Source: an uncultured Bradyrhizobium sp.
GTDB taxonomy: Bacteria; Pseudomonadota; Alphaproteobacteria; Rhizobiales; Xanthobacteraceae
Reading direction: 5' to 3'
Length of the DNA: 64,000 bases
Assembly (NCBI RefSeq): GCF_936943645.1
Contig: NZ_CAKZJO010000045.1
Coordinates: 1-64,000 of the forward strand
The position numbers and the translations under genes were made by a program. The notes beneath the pieces are model-generated. The model was not told the origin of the DNA. It was given only the letters and a program-made list of their open reading frames with translations, and made no database searches. Every line of letters starts with the position of its first letter. Position 1 is the stretch's first letter. Shown here one piece after another: positions 35,713 to 46,067 of this stretch.

Positions 35713-38084
35713 GCGCACCGCTAACCTCGCTCGATCGCCCGAATTCCTATATCGGCCGCTCCGTGCCGCGTCCGAACGCCAAGCGGCTGCTGGCCGGGCG
35801 CGGACGCTATATCAGCGATCTCAAGCTGCCGCGGATGCTCCATGCCGCGTTCCTGCGCAGCCCGCATGCGCATGCGAAGATCGCCTCGATCAAGGCCGAC
35901 GCGGCCCGTGCGTACGAGGGCGTGCATCTCGTCGCCACGGGTGCGGATCTCGCGAAAATCTGCACGCCGTGGACGGGAACGCTCGATCACTTCAAAGGCA
36001 TGAATTCGGCGCCGCAATGGCCGCTGCCGCTCGACCGCGTGGTCTGGGCCGGACAGGCGGTAGTTGCCGTCGTCGCCGAGAGCCGGGCGATCGCCGAGGA
36101 TGCGCTGGAGCTGATCGACGTTGATTACGAGGACCTCCCCGTTGTCGTCGACATCGACGGCGCGCGAGAGGCCGGCGGTGCGCTGGTCAATCCCGGCAGC
36201 GCCAACAACATTTGCTTCCGCAGCCAGCTCGACAACGGCGCCGTGGACGATGCCTTTGCGCATGCGGCCCATGTGGTGGAGGAGGAATTTTCCTTTGGCC
36301 GCCACACCGCGGTGACGCTGGAGCCGCGCGCGATTGTCGCGGATTACGACCCCGCCGCCGGCATGCTCACCGTGCATCACGGCACGCAGACGCCGTATCA
36401 GTTTCAGGATCTCTATTCGCGGCACTACAACATTCCGGAAGCGCGTGTCCGCGTCATCGCCACCGACATCGGCGGCTCCTTCGGGATGAAGCTGCATGTC
36501 TATCACGAGGACATGGCGGTGGTCGGCCTCTCGATCCTGCTCGGTCGGCCCGTGAAATACGTTGCCGACCGCATGGAGTCCTTCGTCTCGGATATCCACG
36601 CCCGCGACCACCGCGTCCGCGCCCGCATGGCGCTCGATGCCAAGGGCGAGATCCTGGCGATGGACGTCGAGGACCTCACCGCGATCGGCGCGTTCTCGAC
36701 CTATCCGCGCACCAGCGTGGTCGAGGGCAACCAGGTGATCCGCCTGATCGGCGCACCCTATCGTTTCAAGAATTATCGCGCCACGCTGGAGGTCATCTTC
36801 CAGCACAAGGTGCAGACCAGCCAGTACCGCGCCGTCGGGCATCCCATCGCCTGCGCCGTCACCGAGCGGCTGGTGGACATGGCCGCGAGCAAAGTCGGCC
36901 TCGATCCTTTCGCAATCCGTGCGCAGAACGTGATCCCCGACGATGCCTATCCGCAGACCTCGCCGACCGGCTACCGCTTCGAGGCACTGTCGCATCAGGC
37001 CTGCCTGAAGCGCCTGCACGAGATCATGGACTACGACGCGCTCCGCGCCGAGCAGGTGGATCTGCGCAAGCGCGGCAGCTATCGCGGCATTGGCATTGCC
37101 ACCTTCGTCGAGATCACCAATCCGAGCCCTGCGTTCTACGGCGTCGGCGGCGCGCGCATCTCCTCGCAGGACGGTGCGATCCTCAGCCTGACGCCGTCCG
37201 GCGAGGTGCGCTGCCTGATCTCGGTCACCGAGCAGGGGCAGGGGACCGAGGCCATCATCAGCCAGATCGTGGCCGATCAGCTCGGCCTCGCGCAGGAGCA
37301 CGTCAAGGTCGTCACCGGGGATACCGAGGTGACGCCGCATGGCGGCGCCACCTGGGCCTGCCGCGGCGCCGGCATCGGCGGTGAAACCGCGCTGCAGGCC
37401 ACGCGGGCGCTCAAGCGCAACATCCTCGAGATCGCCGCGCTCATTTTGCAGCAGCAGCCCTCGGCGCTCGACATCGTCGACGGCGAGGTCGTGGACGCCG
37501 CGACGCGCAAGCCGCGCCTGCCGATCGCCGAGATCGCGCGCATCGCCTATTTCCGCTCCGACACGCTGCCGCCGGGCACGCAGGCGCAGCTCACGGTCAG
37601 CCACCATTTCGCGCCGCAGGGCTATCCGTTTGCCTTCACCAACGGCATTCAGGGTTGCGCGCTGGAGGTCGATGTCGAGACCGGTCTCATCAAGCTGCTG
37701 AAGCATTTCATCGTCGAGGATTGCGGTCGCGTCATCAATCCGATGCTGGTGGAGGAGCAGCTGCGCGGCGGTATCGTGCAGGGGCTGGGCGCGGCGCTGT
37801 TCGAGGAGTGCCGTTACGGCGACACCGGCCAGCTCATGAACGGCTCGCTCGCCGACTATCTCGTGCCGATGCCGATGGAGATGCCCGACATCGTCATCGC
37901 CCATGTCGAGACGCCGACCGCCGACACCGTGCTGGGTGCCAAGGGTGTTGGCGAAGCCGGCACGGCGGCAGCTTCGGCTTGCGTGCTCAACGCCGTCAAC
38001 GATGCGCTCATGCCGTTCGATGCGACGATCAACTCGATCCCGATCACGCCTGCCAAAGTCCTGAAAGCCCTGAAGCGTTTCTAG
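35709..38084 (+). CDS. Molybdenum hydroxylase large (molybdopterin) subunit
   Basis: A 791-residue subunit that binds the molybdopterin-cytosine cofactor. The catalytic Glu is in KGVGEAGTAA near residue 745, and the cofactor-binding GGSFGMK is near 259. The loop that in true aerobic CO dehydrogenase holds the copper-binding Cys (AYRCSFR) reads QYRAVGHPIA here, so this is not form I CO dehydrogenase. It should hydroxylate an aldehyde or an N-heterocycle such as a purine; the substrate is unknown. The downstream ABC importer in the same direction probably supplies it. Confidence 0.9.
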   Translation: MSAPLTSLDRPNSYIGRSVPRPNAKRLLAGRGRYISDLKLPRMLHAAFLRSPHAHAKIASIKADAARAYEGVHLVATGADLAKICTPWTGTLDHFKGMNSAPQWPLPLDRVVWAGQAVVAVVAESRAIAEDALELIDVDYEDLPVVVDIDGAREAGGALVNPGSANNICFRSQLDNGAVDDAFAHAAHVVEEEFSFGRHTAVTLEPRAIVADYDPAAGMLTVHHGTQTPYQFQDLYSRHYNIPEARVRVIATDIGGSFGMKLHVYHEDMAVVGLSILLGRPVKYVADRMESFVSDIHARDHRVRARMALDAKGEILAMDVEDLTAIGAFSTYPRTSVVEGNQVIRLIGAPYRFKNYRATLEVIFQHKVQTSQYRAVGHPIACAVTERLVDMAASKVGLDPFAIRAQNVIPDDAYPQTSPTGYRFEALSHQACLKRLHEIMDYDALRAEQVDLRKRGSYRGIGIATFVEITNPSPAFYGVGGARISSQDGAILSLTPSGEVRCLISVTEQGQGTEAIISQIVADQLGLAQEHVKVVTGDTEVTPHGGATWACRGAGIGGETALQATRALKRNILEIAALILQQQPSALDIVDGEVVDAATRKPRLPIAEIARIAYFRSDTLPPGTQAQLTVSHHFAPQGYPFAFTNGIQGCALEVDVETGLIKLLKHFIVEDCGRVINPMLVEEQLRGGIVQGLGAALFEECRYGDTGQLMNGSLADYLVPMPMEMPDIVIAHVETPTADTVLGAKGVGEAGTAAASACVLNAVNDALMPFDATINSIPITPAKVLKALKRF

Positions 38085-38106
38085 AAAAAGACCATTGGAG
38101 GAAATC

Positions 38107-39348
38107 ATGTCCAAAACCGGTTCAATGTCGAAGATATCCCGCCGCACCGCGCTCGCCGGCCTATCGGCCAGCGCGGCGCTGCTCGCCATGCCCCGTCTGG
38201 GTCGCGCTGCCGACGAGACCATCCGCATCGGCTTTCCGACGCCGCTCACCGGCCCGTTCGCCGCCGAAGCCCGTGATCAGGTCAAATGCGCCGAGCTCGC
38301 CGTCAAGCTCGTCAACGACAAGGGCGGCATCGGCGGCCGCAAGGTCGAGCTCTTGGTGCGCGACGACAAGCTCAATGCCGGCGAAGCGGCGACCCGCACG
38401 CTCGAGCTGATCGAGAAGGACAAGGTTCACGCCGTGGTCGGCGCGCTCTCCAGCGCCGTGCAGCTCGCGGTCAACGAGGTCACCCGCGCCCGCGGCGTGA
38501 TCTACGTCTCGATCAGCCAGTCCGACACCATCAACGAGGCCAAGGATTTCAGCAAATACACCTTCCACGAGGCGCTGAACCCGCACATGACGACGGCGGC
38601 GGTGGCGCGGCAGACGCTGAAGAAGGGCATGAAGGTCGCGCACCTCGTCGCGGACTATGCCTATGGCCATGAGATGCTGCGCGGCTTCAAGCGCGCGCAG
38701 GCTGCGATCGGCGCGGACAATGTCGGCGAGATACTGCATCCGTTCGGCGCGGCGGATTACTCCACCTTCATGCCGCGCCTGATGTCGATGCGGCCGGACG
38801 TGCTCTGCATCTCCAATTTCGGCCGCGATCAGGCCAATGCAATCAAGCAGGCCGTGGATTTCGGCGTCAAGCAGCAGATGAAGATCGTGGTGCCCGTGAT
38901 CCTGCACAATCAGCGCCTGGCGGTCGGCCCCGACGTGTTCGAGGGCGTGGTCGGCGGCGCCAATTACTATTGGGGCCTGGAGGCGCAGAGCAAGTCGGCC
39001 GCCGCCTTCAACGCCGCGTTCAAGGCCGCCAATGGCGGCGCCATTCCGACCGACTACGGCGCCTACGGCTATTCCGGCGTCGGCTCCTTGCTGGCGGCGA
39101 TGCAGACCGCCGGCGGCACCGACATCGACAAGGTGGTCGATGCGCTGGAGAAGCTGCAATATGATCTGACCAAGGGCCCGCAGCATTACCGCAAATGCGA
39201 CCACCAGTCGGTGCAGTCGGTGCTGGTGCTGGAGTCAAAGAAGAAGTCGGCGATGGGGGGCGAGAACGACCTGTTCGCGATTCTCGCCAACGACACCGGC
39301 TCGGACGACATGCTGCGCAGCTGCAGCGAGCTCGGCCACGCGACCTAA
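38107..39348 (+). CDS. ABC transporter substrate-binding protein (branched-chain amino acid/amide type)
   Basis: A 413-residue periplasmic binding protein of the LivK type. A twin-arginine-like signal (ISRRTALAGLSASAALLAM) precedes IRIGFPTPLTGPFAAEARDQ. The ribosome site ggagg lies 5 bases before the ATG at 38107. Family members bind amino acids, aromatic acids, urea or other amides. Its position after the hydroxylase genes suggests that it binds the hydroxylase substrate or product. Confidence 0.9.
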   Translation: MSKTGSMSKISRRTALAGLSASAALLAMPRLGRAADETIRIGFPTPLTGPFAAEARDQVKCAELAVKLVNDKGGIGGRKVELLVRDDKLNAGEAATRTLELIEKDKVHAVVGALSSAVQLAVNEVTRARGVIYVSISQSDTINEAKDFSKYTFHEALNPHMTTAAVARQTLKKGMKVAHLVADYAYGHEMLRGFKRAQAAIGADNVGEILHPFGAADYSTFMPRLMSMRPDVLCISNFGRDQANAIKQAVDFGVKQQMKIVVPVILHNQRLAVGPDVFEGVVGGANYYWGLEAQSKSAAAFNAAFKAANGGAIPTDYGAYGYSGVGSLLAAMQTAGGTDIDKVVDALEKLQYDLTKGPQHYRKCDHQSVQSVLVLESKKKSAMGGENDLFAILANDTGSDDMLRSCSELGHAT

Positions 39349-39359
39349 GACCTGTGACG

Positions 39360-40235
39360 ATGGACCTGTCGCTGATCATCATGCAGCTTCTCTCCGGGAT
39401 CGCCCTTGGGGCGGTCCTGGTGATCACTGCGCTCGGGCTGACGATCGTGTTCGGCATGCTCGGGGTGGTGAATTTCGCCCATGGCGCGCTGTTCATGATC
39501 GGAGCCTATGCGGGGCTGTATCTGGCCTCCCTCACCGGCAGCTTCTGGTGGGGATTGCTGCTGGCGCCCATCCTGATCGGCGCCTTCGGCATGCTGATCG
39601 AGTTCGTGCTGATCCGCCGGCTCTATGGACGCTCAATCGATGATCCGCTGCTGCTCACCTTCGGCCTCAGCTACATCCTGGTCGAGGGCGTGCGCATCGT
39701 GTTCGGCAGCGACGGCATTCCGTTTCCGACCCCGCCGCAGCTGATCGGCGTGCTCGATCTCGGCATCGGCTTCTTTCCGCGGTATCGCCTGTTCGTCATC
39801 GCGCTGGTGGCGGTGGTGCTGCTGGCGCTCTGGCTGACGCTGGAGAAGACCCGCATCGGCCTGATCGTCCGTGCGGGCGCCCGCGATCCCACCATCATGC
39901 AGGTGCTCGGCGTCGATATCGGACGGGTCTGGCTTGCGATCTTCGGGCTCGGTGTCGGACTGGCCGCGCTCGGCGGCGTGCTGGCGGGACCCATGCGCAG
40001 CGTCAATCCGGAGATGGGCTCGCTCGTGCTCGCGGAAGCCTTCGTGGTGACCGTGATCGGCGGCCTCGGCTCGATCGTCGGGGCGGTCGTCGCCGGCCTG
40101 ATGGTCGGCATCTCGATCAGCCTGGTGGCGCTGTTCGCCCCTGAAATGGCGACCATCGTGATGTTCGCGCTGATGGCCGTGGTGCTACTGATCCGCCCGC
40201 AAGGCCTGTTCGGCGTGAGAGGGAGGACGGCGTGA
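39360..40235 (+). CDS. ABC transporter permease (LivH type)
   Basis: A 291-residue membrane protein with about eight helices, including GIALGAVLVITALGLTIVFGMLG and VVNFAHGALFMIGAYAG, the hallmark opening of LivH. The EAA-like loop is near ARDPTIMQVLGVDIGRV. It pairs with the LivM-type permease, whose GTG start overlaps its stop. A GTG six bases upstream is an alternative start. Confidence 0.92.
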   Translation: MDLSLIIMQLLSGIALGAVLVITALGLTIVFGMLGVVNFAHGALFMIGAYAGLYLASLTGSFWWGLLLAPILIGAFGMLIEFVLIRRLYGRSIDDPLLLTFGLSYILVEGVRIVFGSDGIPFPTPPQLIGVLDLGIGFFPRYRLFVIALVAVVLLALWLTLEKTRIGLIVRAGARDPTIMQVLGVDIGRVWLAIFGLGVGLAALGGVLAGPMRSVNPEMGSLVLAEAFVVTVIGGLGSIVGAVVAGLMVGISISLVALFAPEMATIVMFALMAVVLLIRPQGLFGVRGRTA

Positions 40236-41230
40236 CGTCACCACCGAGCGGCGAGGTCATCGCCGAACCAGCGCCGAGCGGGCTCAGCCGGATTCTCGAC
40301 CATCGCGTCCTGCTCTCCATCGTCGTGCTGGCCTTGTTGCCGTGGCTGCTGCCGTCCAAGGCGCTGGCCGTCAACGTCCTGATCTACGGCGTCGTGGTGA
40401 TGGGCTACAATCTCCTGTTCGGCTACACCGGGCTGCTGTCGTTCGGCCAGGCCGCGTTCTTCGGCGCGGGCGCCTATTTCACCGGCATTGCGATCGGCCG
40501 CTATGGCGTGCCGTGGTTCGCGGCGGTGCCGATCGCAGTATTCCTCAGCACCTGCCTCGCTGCCGCGATCGGCATCGTCTCGACGCGCACCCGCGGCATC
40601 TATTTCTCCATGGTGACGCTGGCCCTGGCCCAGCTGGTCTATTACGTCGCGCTGCAGGCGGCGTCCTTCACCGGCGGCGAGAACGGCCTGCGCGGCTTCA
40701 CGGTCGACCGCATCAGCCTGTTCGGCCTGCATGTCAATTTCCTCGACCCCGTCAACAAATACTACGTGCTGATGGCCTTCGCGGGATTGGCGATGTGGTT
40801 CCAGTCGCGCATCCTGAACTCGCCGTTTGGCGCCGTCATCGAGGCGATCCGCGAGAACGAGCAACGGGCGCGGGCCTGCGGCTACGACGTCGAGCGCAGC
40901 AAGCTGGTCGTATTCATGCTGTCGGGTGCGATCTCCTCGCTCGGCGGTTGCATGCTGGCGCTGCATCTGTCGATCGTGCCGCTGGACATCCTGCACTACC
41001 AGACCTCCGGCATGATCGTGATGATGGTGCTGCTCGGCGGCGCCCGCAGCTTCTTCGGGCCCTTCGTCGGCGCGGCGAGCTTCCTGATCCTGGAGGACGT
41101 CATCTCGCTCTGGACGCCGCATTGGCAGATCTTCGTCGGCGCCATCTTCGTGCTGTTCGTGCTGTTCCTGCCCAAGGGCATCTGGGGCACGATGCTGGAT
41201 GCACTCGGCGTCGGAAAGGCGCGGCCATGA
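40232..41230 (+). CDS. ABC transporter permease (LivM type)
   Basis: A 332-residue membrane protein with about nine helices. It shows the LivM features MGYNLLFGYTGLLSFGQAAFFGAGAY and the cytoplasmic loop AIRENEQRARACGYDVERSK. The start is a GTG overlapping the previous stop by 4 bp, and its own stop overlaps the ATPase start by ATGA. Tight coupling implies equal production of the permease halves and the ATPase. Confidence 0.92.
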   Translation: MTSPPSGEVIAEPAPSGLSRILDHRVLLSIVVLALLPWLLPSKALAVNVLIYGVVVMGYNLLFGYTGLLSFGQAAFFGAGAYFTGIAIGRYGVPWFAAVPIAVFLSTCLAAAIGIVSTRTRGIYFSMVTLALAQLVYYVALQAASFTGGENGLRGFTVDRISLFGLHVNFLDPVNKYYVLMAFAGLAMWFQSRILNSPFGAVIEAIRENEQRARACGYDVERSKLVVFMLSGAISSLGGCMLALHLSIVPLDILHYQTSGMIVMMVLLGGARSFFGPFVGAASFLILEDVISLWTPHWQIFVGAIFVLFVLFLPKGIWGTMLDALGVGKARP

Positions 41231-41986
41231 AGAGTGACATGAGCGGCGAACTGCTCCGCGCCGAGGGGATCGGCAAACGCTTCGGCGGCTTCGTCGCGCT
41301 CGAAGGCATCAGCGTGTCGTTCGCGGCGGGACAGCTCACCTCGATCATCGGGCCGAACGGTGCCGGCAAGAGCACCTTTTTCAACATCCTCTCCGGCGCG
41401 CTGACGCCGACGTCCGGCAAGCTGCATTTCAGGGGGCGCGAGCTGAACGGCTTGCCGCAGCACCGCTTCGTGCATCAGGGCATCTCGCGTTCCTACCAGA
41501 TCACCAACATCTTTCCGGACCTGTCGGTGCACGAGAACGTCCGCGTCGCAGTGCAGGCGCTGACCGTGAGCTACGACATCTGGCGTAACCGCACGCGGCT
41601 CACCGAGCTGCATGCGCGGGCCGATGCGGCGCTGGATGCGGTCGGGCTGCTCGGCAGACGGGGTGAACTGGCTAAGTTCCTCTCGCATGGCCAGCAGCGC
41701 GCGCTGGAGATCGCGATCGCACTGGTCTCCGAGCCGGAATTGTTGCTGCTCGACGAGCCGACCGCCGGCATGGGCCCGGAGGAGACCAAGGACATGGTCG
41801 CGCTGCTGGAGCGGCTCGCCGACAAGCGCACTGTGCTCCTGGTGGAGCACAAGATGAAGATGGTGCTGGGCCTGTCCAAGCGCGTCGTGGTGCTGCATCA
41901 CGGCCGGCTCCTTGCGGATGGCGCACCTGACGAGATCAGGAGCAATCCGGAAGTCCGCCGGGTCTATCTCGGACAGAGTGAAGGCT

Positions 41987-41994
<8 letters not shown>
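41227..41994 (+). CDS. ABC transporter ATPase (LivG type)
   Basis: A 255-residue ATPase with Walker A GPNGAGKST, Q-loop SRSYQITNIFPDLSVHEN, a signature region read as LSHGQQRALEIAIAL (SHGQQ in place of SGGQQ), Walker B LLLLDEPTAGMG and H-loop VEHKM. SHGQQ is common in LivG. The ATG at 41227 overlaps the LivM stop. It pairs with the LivF-type ATPase that follows with an 8-bp overlap. Confidence 0.93.
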
Positions 41995-42706
<712 letters not shown>

Positions 42707-42708
42707 GG

Positions 42709-44718
42709 TCAGGCCACCACCTTGGCCCCGGTGCCGTCGAGGCGCCGCCGTTCGTTCGCAAGATAATCGGCGATCGCATCGGCCGGCATGGGTTTTGCGA
42801 AATGGTAGCCCTGGATGAATTCGCAGCCGAGCCGGCGCAGGCTGTCGAGCTGTGCGCTGGTCTCGACGCCTTCGACGACGCAGGCGATCTCCATGTCGTC
42901 GCAGAGGCCCGCGAGCGATTTGATGATCTTGTGGCTCACCGGGTTCTCGTTGATCTCGGCGACGAAGCTGCGATCGACCTTGATCTTGTCGAGCGGCAGC
43001 CGGTGCACGTGGCTCAGCGATGAATAGCCGGTGCCGAAATCGTCCAGCGAAATGCCGCAACCCATTGCCTTCAGCGTCGCGATCGACTGCTGCGCGCGCA
43101 CGAAATCGAAGGTAACGGCCGTCTCGGTGATCTCGAAATCGATCCGGCGGGGCGACAGTCCGCTTTTCTCGATGATCGAGATCAGCGGCAATATGCCTTC
43201 GGCGGCGCAGACGTCATGGGCGGAGAGGTTGAACGACAGGCGGATATGGTCGGGCCAGGTTCTGGCCGTCGCCAGCGCGCGCGCCAGCAGCACCTGCGTC
43301 AGGGGGCGGATCAGGCCGATGCGCTCCGCGGCGGGAATGAAGTCGGCGGGGGAGACCCAGCCGAGGCGGGGGCTATTCCAGCGTGCCAGGGTCTCGAAAC
43401 CCGCGGTGTGCTCGCTCATGGCATCGACGATTGGCTGGAACACCAGCTCCATCTCGGCGCCAAAATCGGAGGTGCGCAGCAGGTTCTCGATGACGCCGCG
43501 GCTGCGGATCTCGGCTTCGAGCTCGCTCGAGAAGATCACGGTGCGGCCGCGCTGATGGCGCTTGGCGTGATAGAGCGCGTAGTCGGCGCATTCATAGAGC
43601 GCTTCCGACGTCGTCGCCGAGTCCGGGAACAAGGCAAAGCCGATCGAGCAGGACAACCCGGTATGGGCGGTGTCGAGCTGGTAGGGCAGCTTGACCTGGC
43701 TGCCGATGCGTTCGCCGAGCCGCATCAGGTCCGTGTCTTCAGGATCGCCACACACCACGAGGCCGAACTCGTCACCGCCCAGCCGGGCGAATTCGACGCG
43801 CTGCGGGCCGAAGCCCTCGCAGACCTCGCGGATGCGCTTGCCCGCCTCGATCAGGACGCGGTCGCCGACCGAGTGGCCGTAATTGTCGTTGATCGGCTTG
43901 AAGCCGTCGAGGTCGATGATGCCGACGGCGACGCGAACGTGTCTGCGCTCGGCGTCGGCAAAGGCGCTGGACAGCTCGGCGAAGAAGCGGCGGCGGTTCG
44001 GCAGCTCGGTGAGGGAATCGAGATTGGCGAGGCGGAAGTTCTCGTCCGAGAGCGCCTGCGTCGCCGCCTGCTGCGCGAGCAGAGACTTGCGGCTGGCGAC
44101 GAGGTCGGCGAAGTCGCGGTAGTAGATGAACAGCACCGTCACCATCGCGCCGGACACCAGCAAATTGTTGACGGCGATCGCCTTCAGTGTCGGCTCCCCC
44201 GTGGCGAAGAAGAACAGCACGTAGGGCACGTCGACGATCAGCGTCACGATCAGTGCCGCCGAGCGCAGATGCATCAGCGAGAAGATGCAGCCGATCACGG
44301 TGACCGCCATGTAGAAGGCGACCTGGCTCTTGGCGAAGGGATCGCCATAGGGGTAGAGCGCGAAGGACCAGGCGGTGAAGCCGGCGCCGATCGGCAAGGT
44401 CAGCCAGTTGGTGGCGCGCAGATTGCGCAGGATGTCGGCGTCGCTGCGCACCAGGTGACGCTGGCGCAGCCACCAATAGGTTCGCAGGCCTGCGAGCACT
44501 GTCAGCACGCTCGGCACGATCAGCGTCAGCCAGTCCGGCGCCACGTTCACGTAGGTGTAGGCGACGGCGATCGTGTTGCTCATCAGGATGAAGTAGAGCA
44601 GCGGGACCTGCTTGGAGAAGGCGTCGAACTGCGCGCGCATCAGATCCGGATTGTCGGCCGGAACGTGAAACAGCCGCATTGCGGCGGCGATATGAGACTT
44701 CAAATTTGCGACAGGCAT
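42709..44718 (-). CDS. Membrane GGDEF-EAL cyclic-di-GMP protein
   Basis: A 669-residue protein. Five or six hydrophobic helices (about 35-205) form a membrane sensor region. A GGDEF domain follows (about 225-385), with an intact RLGGDEF motif and no RxxD inhibitory site at the usual distance. Then comes an EAL domain (about 395-660) written ETL, which keeps the key Glu (GFETLARW), the NLSAHD and DDFGTGYSSL motifs, and GVET. It could both make and break down cyclic-di-GMP. The ATG at 44718 (MPVANL) is chosen; one at 44745 is possible. Confidence 0.9.
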   Translation of the reverse strand: MPVANLKSHIAAAMRLFHVPADNPDLMRAQFDAFSKQVPLLYFILMSNTIAVAYTYVNVAPDWLTLIVPSVLTVLAGLRTYWWLRQRHLVRSDADILRNLRATNWLTLPIGAGFTAWSFALYPYGDPFAKSQVAFYMAVTVIGCIFSLMHLRSAALIVTLIVDVPYVLFFFATGEPTLKAIAVNNLLVSGAMVTVLFIYYRDFADLVASRKSLLAQQAATQALSDENFRLANLDSLTELPNRRRFFAELSSAFADAERRHVRVAVGIIDLDGFKPINDNYGHSVGDRVLIEAGKRIREVCEGFGPQRVEFARLGGDEFGLVVCGDPEDTDLMRLGERIGSQVKLPYQLDTAHTGLSCSIGFALFPDSATTSEALYECADYALYHAKRHQRGRTVIFSSELEAEIRSRGVIENLLRTSDFGAEMELVFQPIVDAMSEHTAGFETLARWNSPRLGWVSPADFIPAAERIGLIRPLTQVLLARALATARTWPDHIRLSFNLSAHDVCAAEGILPLISIIEKSGLSPRRIDFEITETAVTFDFVRAQQSIATLKAMGCGISLDDFGTGYSSLSHVHRLPLDKIKVDRSFVAEINENPVSHKIIKSLAGLCDDMEIACVVEGVETSAQLDSLRRLGCEFIQGYHFAKPMPADAIADYLANERRRLDGTGAKVVA

Positions 44719-44968
44719 TGCAATACGCGCCCCGGATCCCTTCAAAAACGAGGGGGATCTTGCACGGCGGGGGTAAAGGGCTCGTTAGACGAGTTCCGCG
44801 AGCAAGGCGGGCGTGGGTTGCGCGCTACCGCATCAGGTCCGGCCGCGTGCTTTGGTGAGGCCGTGTTAACGATATCAGGCCGCGGACGCGAGCAGTATCA
44901 GTCGCGCGATGCGGTTGAGCTGCCGCTACACTTTGCTAACCATGCGCGCCGGCGCAACGTCTTGCCGC

Positions 44969-44992
44969 ACCTCTCCCCTGCCGGGGAGAGGT
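44969..44992. repeat. Perfect short hairpin near metallo-beta-lactamase 3' end
   Basis: acctctcccc and ggggagaggt pair fully across a four-base loop. It is a frequent small repeat in the genus and lies just beyond the stop of the leftward lactamase gene, so it may help end transcription. The rest of 44746-45015 shows no gene. Confidence 0.55.
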
Positions 44993-45015
44993 AACAGGCC
45001 CCCATCCGGCGGCGG

Positions 45016-45900
45016 TTACTTCTTTTCCAGGGCCGCGGTCTGCTTGGCGAGCTGCTTGTCGAATTCCTCCGACAGGCCGGTCGCATAGGTGGCCAGCTCG
45101 TCCGGTTTGACGAACGGATTCGGCGCGCCGTCCTTCATCTGCGCCCGCTTGGCCTGCATGCCATAGACCTCCGGGTGCGGCCCGAGCAGCACGTCGATCT
45201 TCATCGATTTCACCTTGGCATAGGTCGCGCGGTAGTCGTCGACGATGCCGGGATAGGTCGGCTGGCCGACCAGCCTGTTCAGCGCCACCGTGCCGCTGCA
45301 GAAGAACAGCACCTCGCGGTTCTGGCCGCCATCCTTGACGGTCATTTCCCAGCTCGTGCAGCCCGGTGAGTGGCCGGGTGTTGCATGCGCGATGAGCGTG
45401 GTGTCGCCGAGCGTGACCTTGTCGCCTTCCTTCACGACACGGTCGACCTTCACCGGCGGGAAAGCGAGGTCCTCGTTCTTCTCGTCACCGGGATAATAAC
45501 CACCTTCGAGCAGCGGCTTGTCGCGCTCACCCGCCACGAGCTGCGCGCCCGTCTCCTTCTTGATCTCGGCGAAACCGCCGGTGTGATCGAGATGCGCGTG
45601 CGAGTTGAGGATGATCTTGATGTCGGCGACCTTGAAGCCGAGCTTGGCGATGCTGTCCTTGATCGTGCCGGTCGACTGAGGCATCGCCGTGTCCATCAGG
45701 ATCAGTCCCTGCGATGTCTTGATGACGTAGACGGCAATGCCTTCGGTCCCGACATAGTAGATGTTGCCGATGAGCTGGAACGGCTCGAATGGCGCCGTCC
45801 ATTTCTGCATGACCGCTGCGAGAAAATCCTTGATGGTTTGCGCCTGCGTGCCAGTCGAGAGCAGGGTCAGTGCGCACAGCGCGGCCGTCAGCGTTCTCAT
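45016..45900 (-). CDS. blaBJP: Subclass B3 metallo-beta-lactamase (BJP-1 type)
   Basis: A 294-residue periplasmic enzyme with a signal peptide (MRTLTAALCALTLLSTGTQA). The zinc ligands are HAHLDH (about residues 102-107), the His in TPGHSPGC and the His in LGPHPEVYG. It matches the B. japonicum BJP-1 lactamase over almost its whole length as I remember that sequence, including the N-terminal QTIKDFL extension and the C-terminal LAKQTAALEKK. It hydrolyses penicillins, cephalosporins and carbapenems. It is a single gene, and no AmpR-like regulator is adjacent. Confidence 0.93.
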   Translation of the reverse strand: MRTLTAALCALTLLSTGTQAQTIKDFLAAVMQKWTAPFEPFQLIGNIYYVGTEGIAVYVIKTSQGLILMDTAMPQSTGTIKDSIAKLGFKVADIKIILNSHAHLDHTGGFAEIKKETGAQLVAGERDKPLLEGGYYPGDEKNEDLAFPPVKVDRVVKEGDKVTLGDTTLIAHATPGHSPGCTSWEMTVKDGGQNREVLFFCSGTVALNRLVGQPTYPGIVDDYRATYAKVKSMKIDVLLGPHPEVYGMQAKRAQMKDGAPNPFVKPDELATYATGLSEEFDKQLAKQTAALEKK

Positions 45901-46067
45901 AGTTTGCCTCCCGCAGTGTTCTTGTCGTTTTCATCGGGCACGGGCCTCGTGGTCCGAGCGGTGCGTAAGTTACGTCGTGGCCGGTGTTCAGGGCAACAGC
46001 CTTGCGTTCGCAAGAAATCATCGTTGGGTGGGCGTATCGGCGCGTATGGTGTCGGCCGCGCGCGAGC

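Noticed and set aside
35709..38084. Aerobic CO dehydrogenase (form I) call for the large subunit
   Set aside because: The copper-binding AYRCSFR loop is absent; the segment reads QYRAVGHPIA.
35721..38249. Open frame of 842 codons on the minus strand
   Set aside because: Antisense shadow of the molybdenum hydroxylase large subunit gene.
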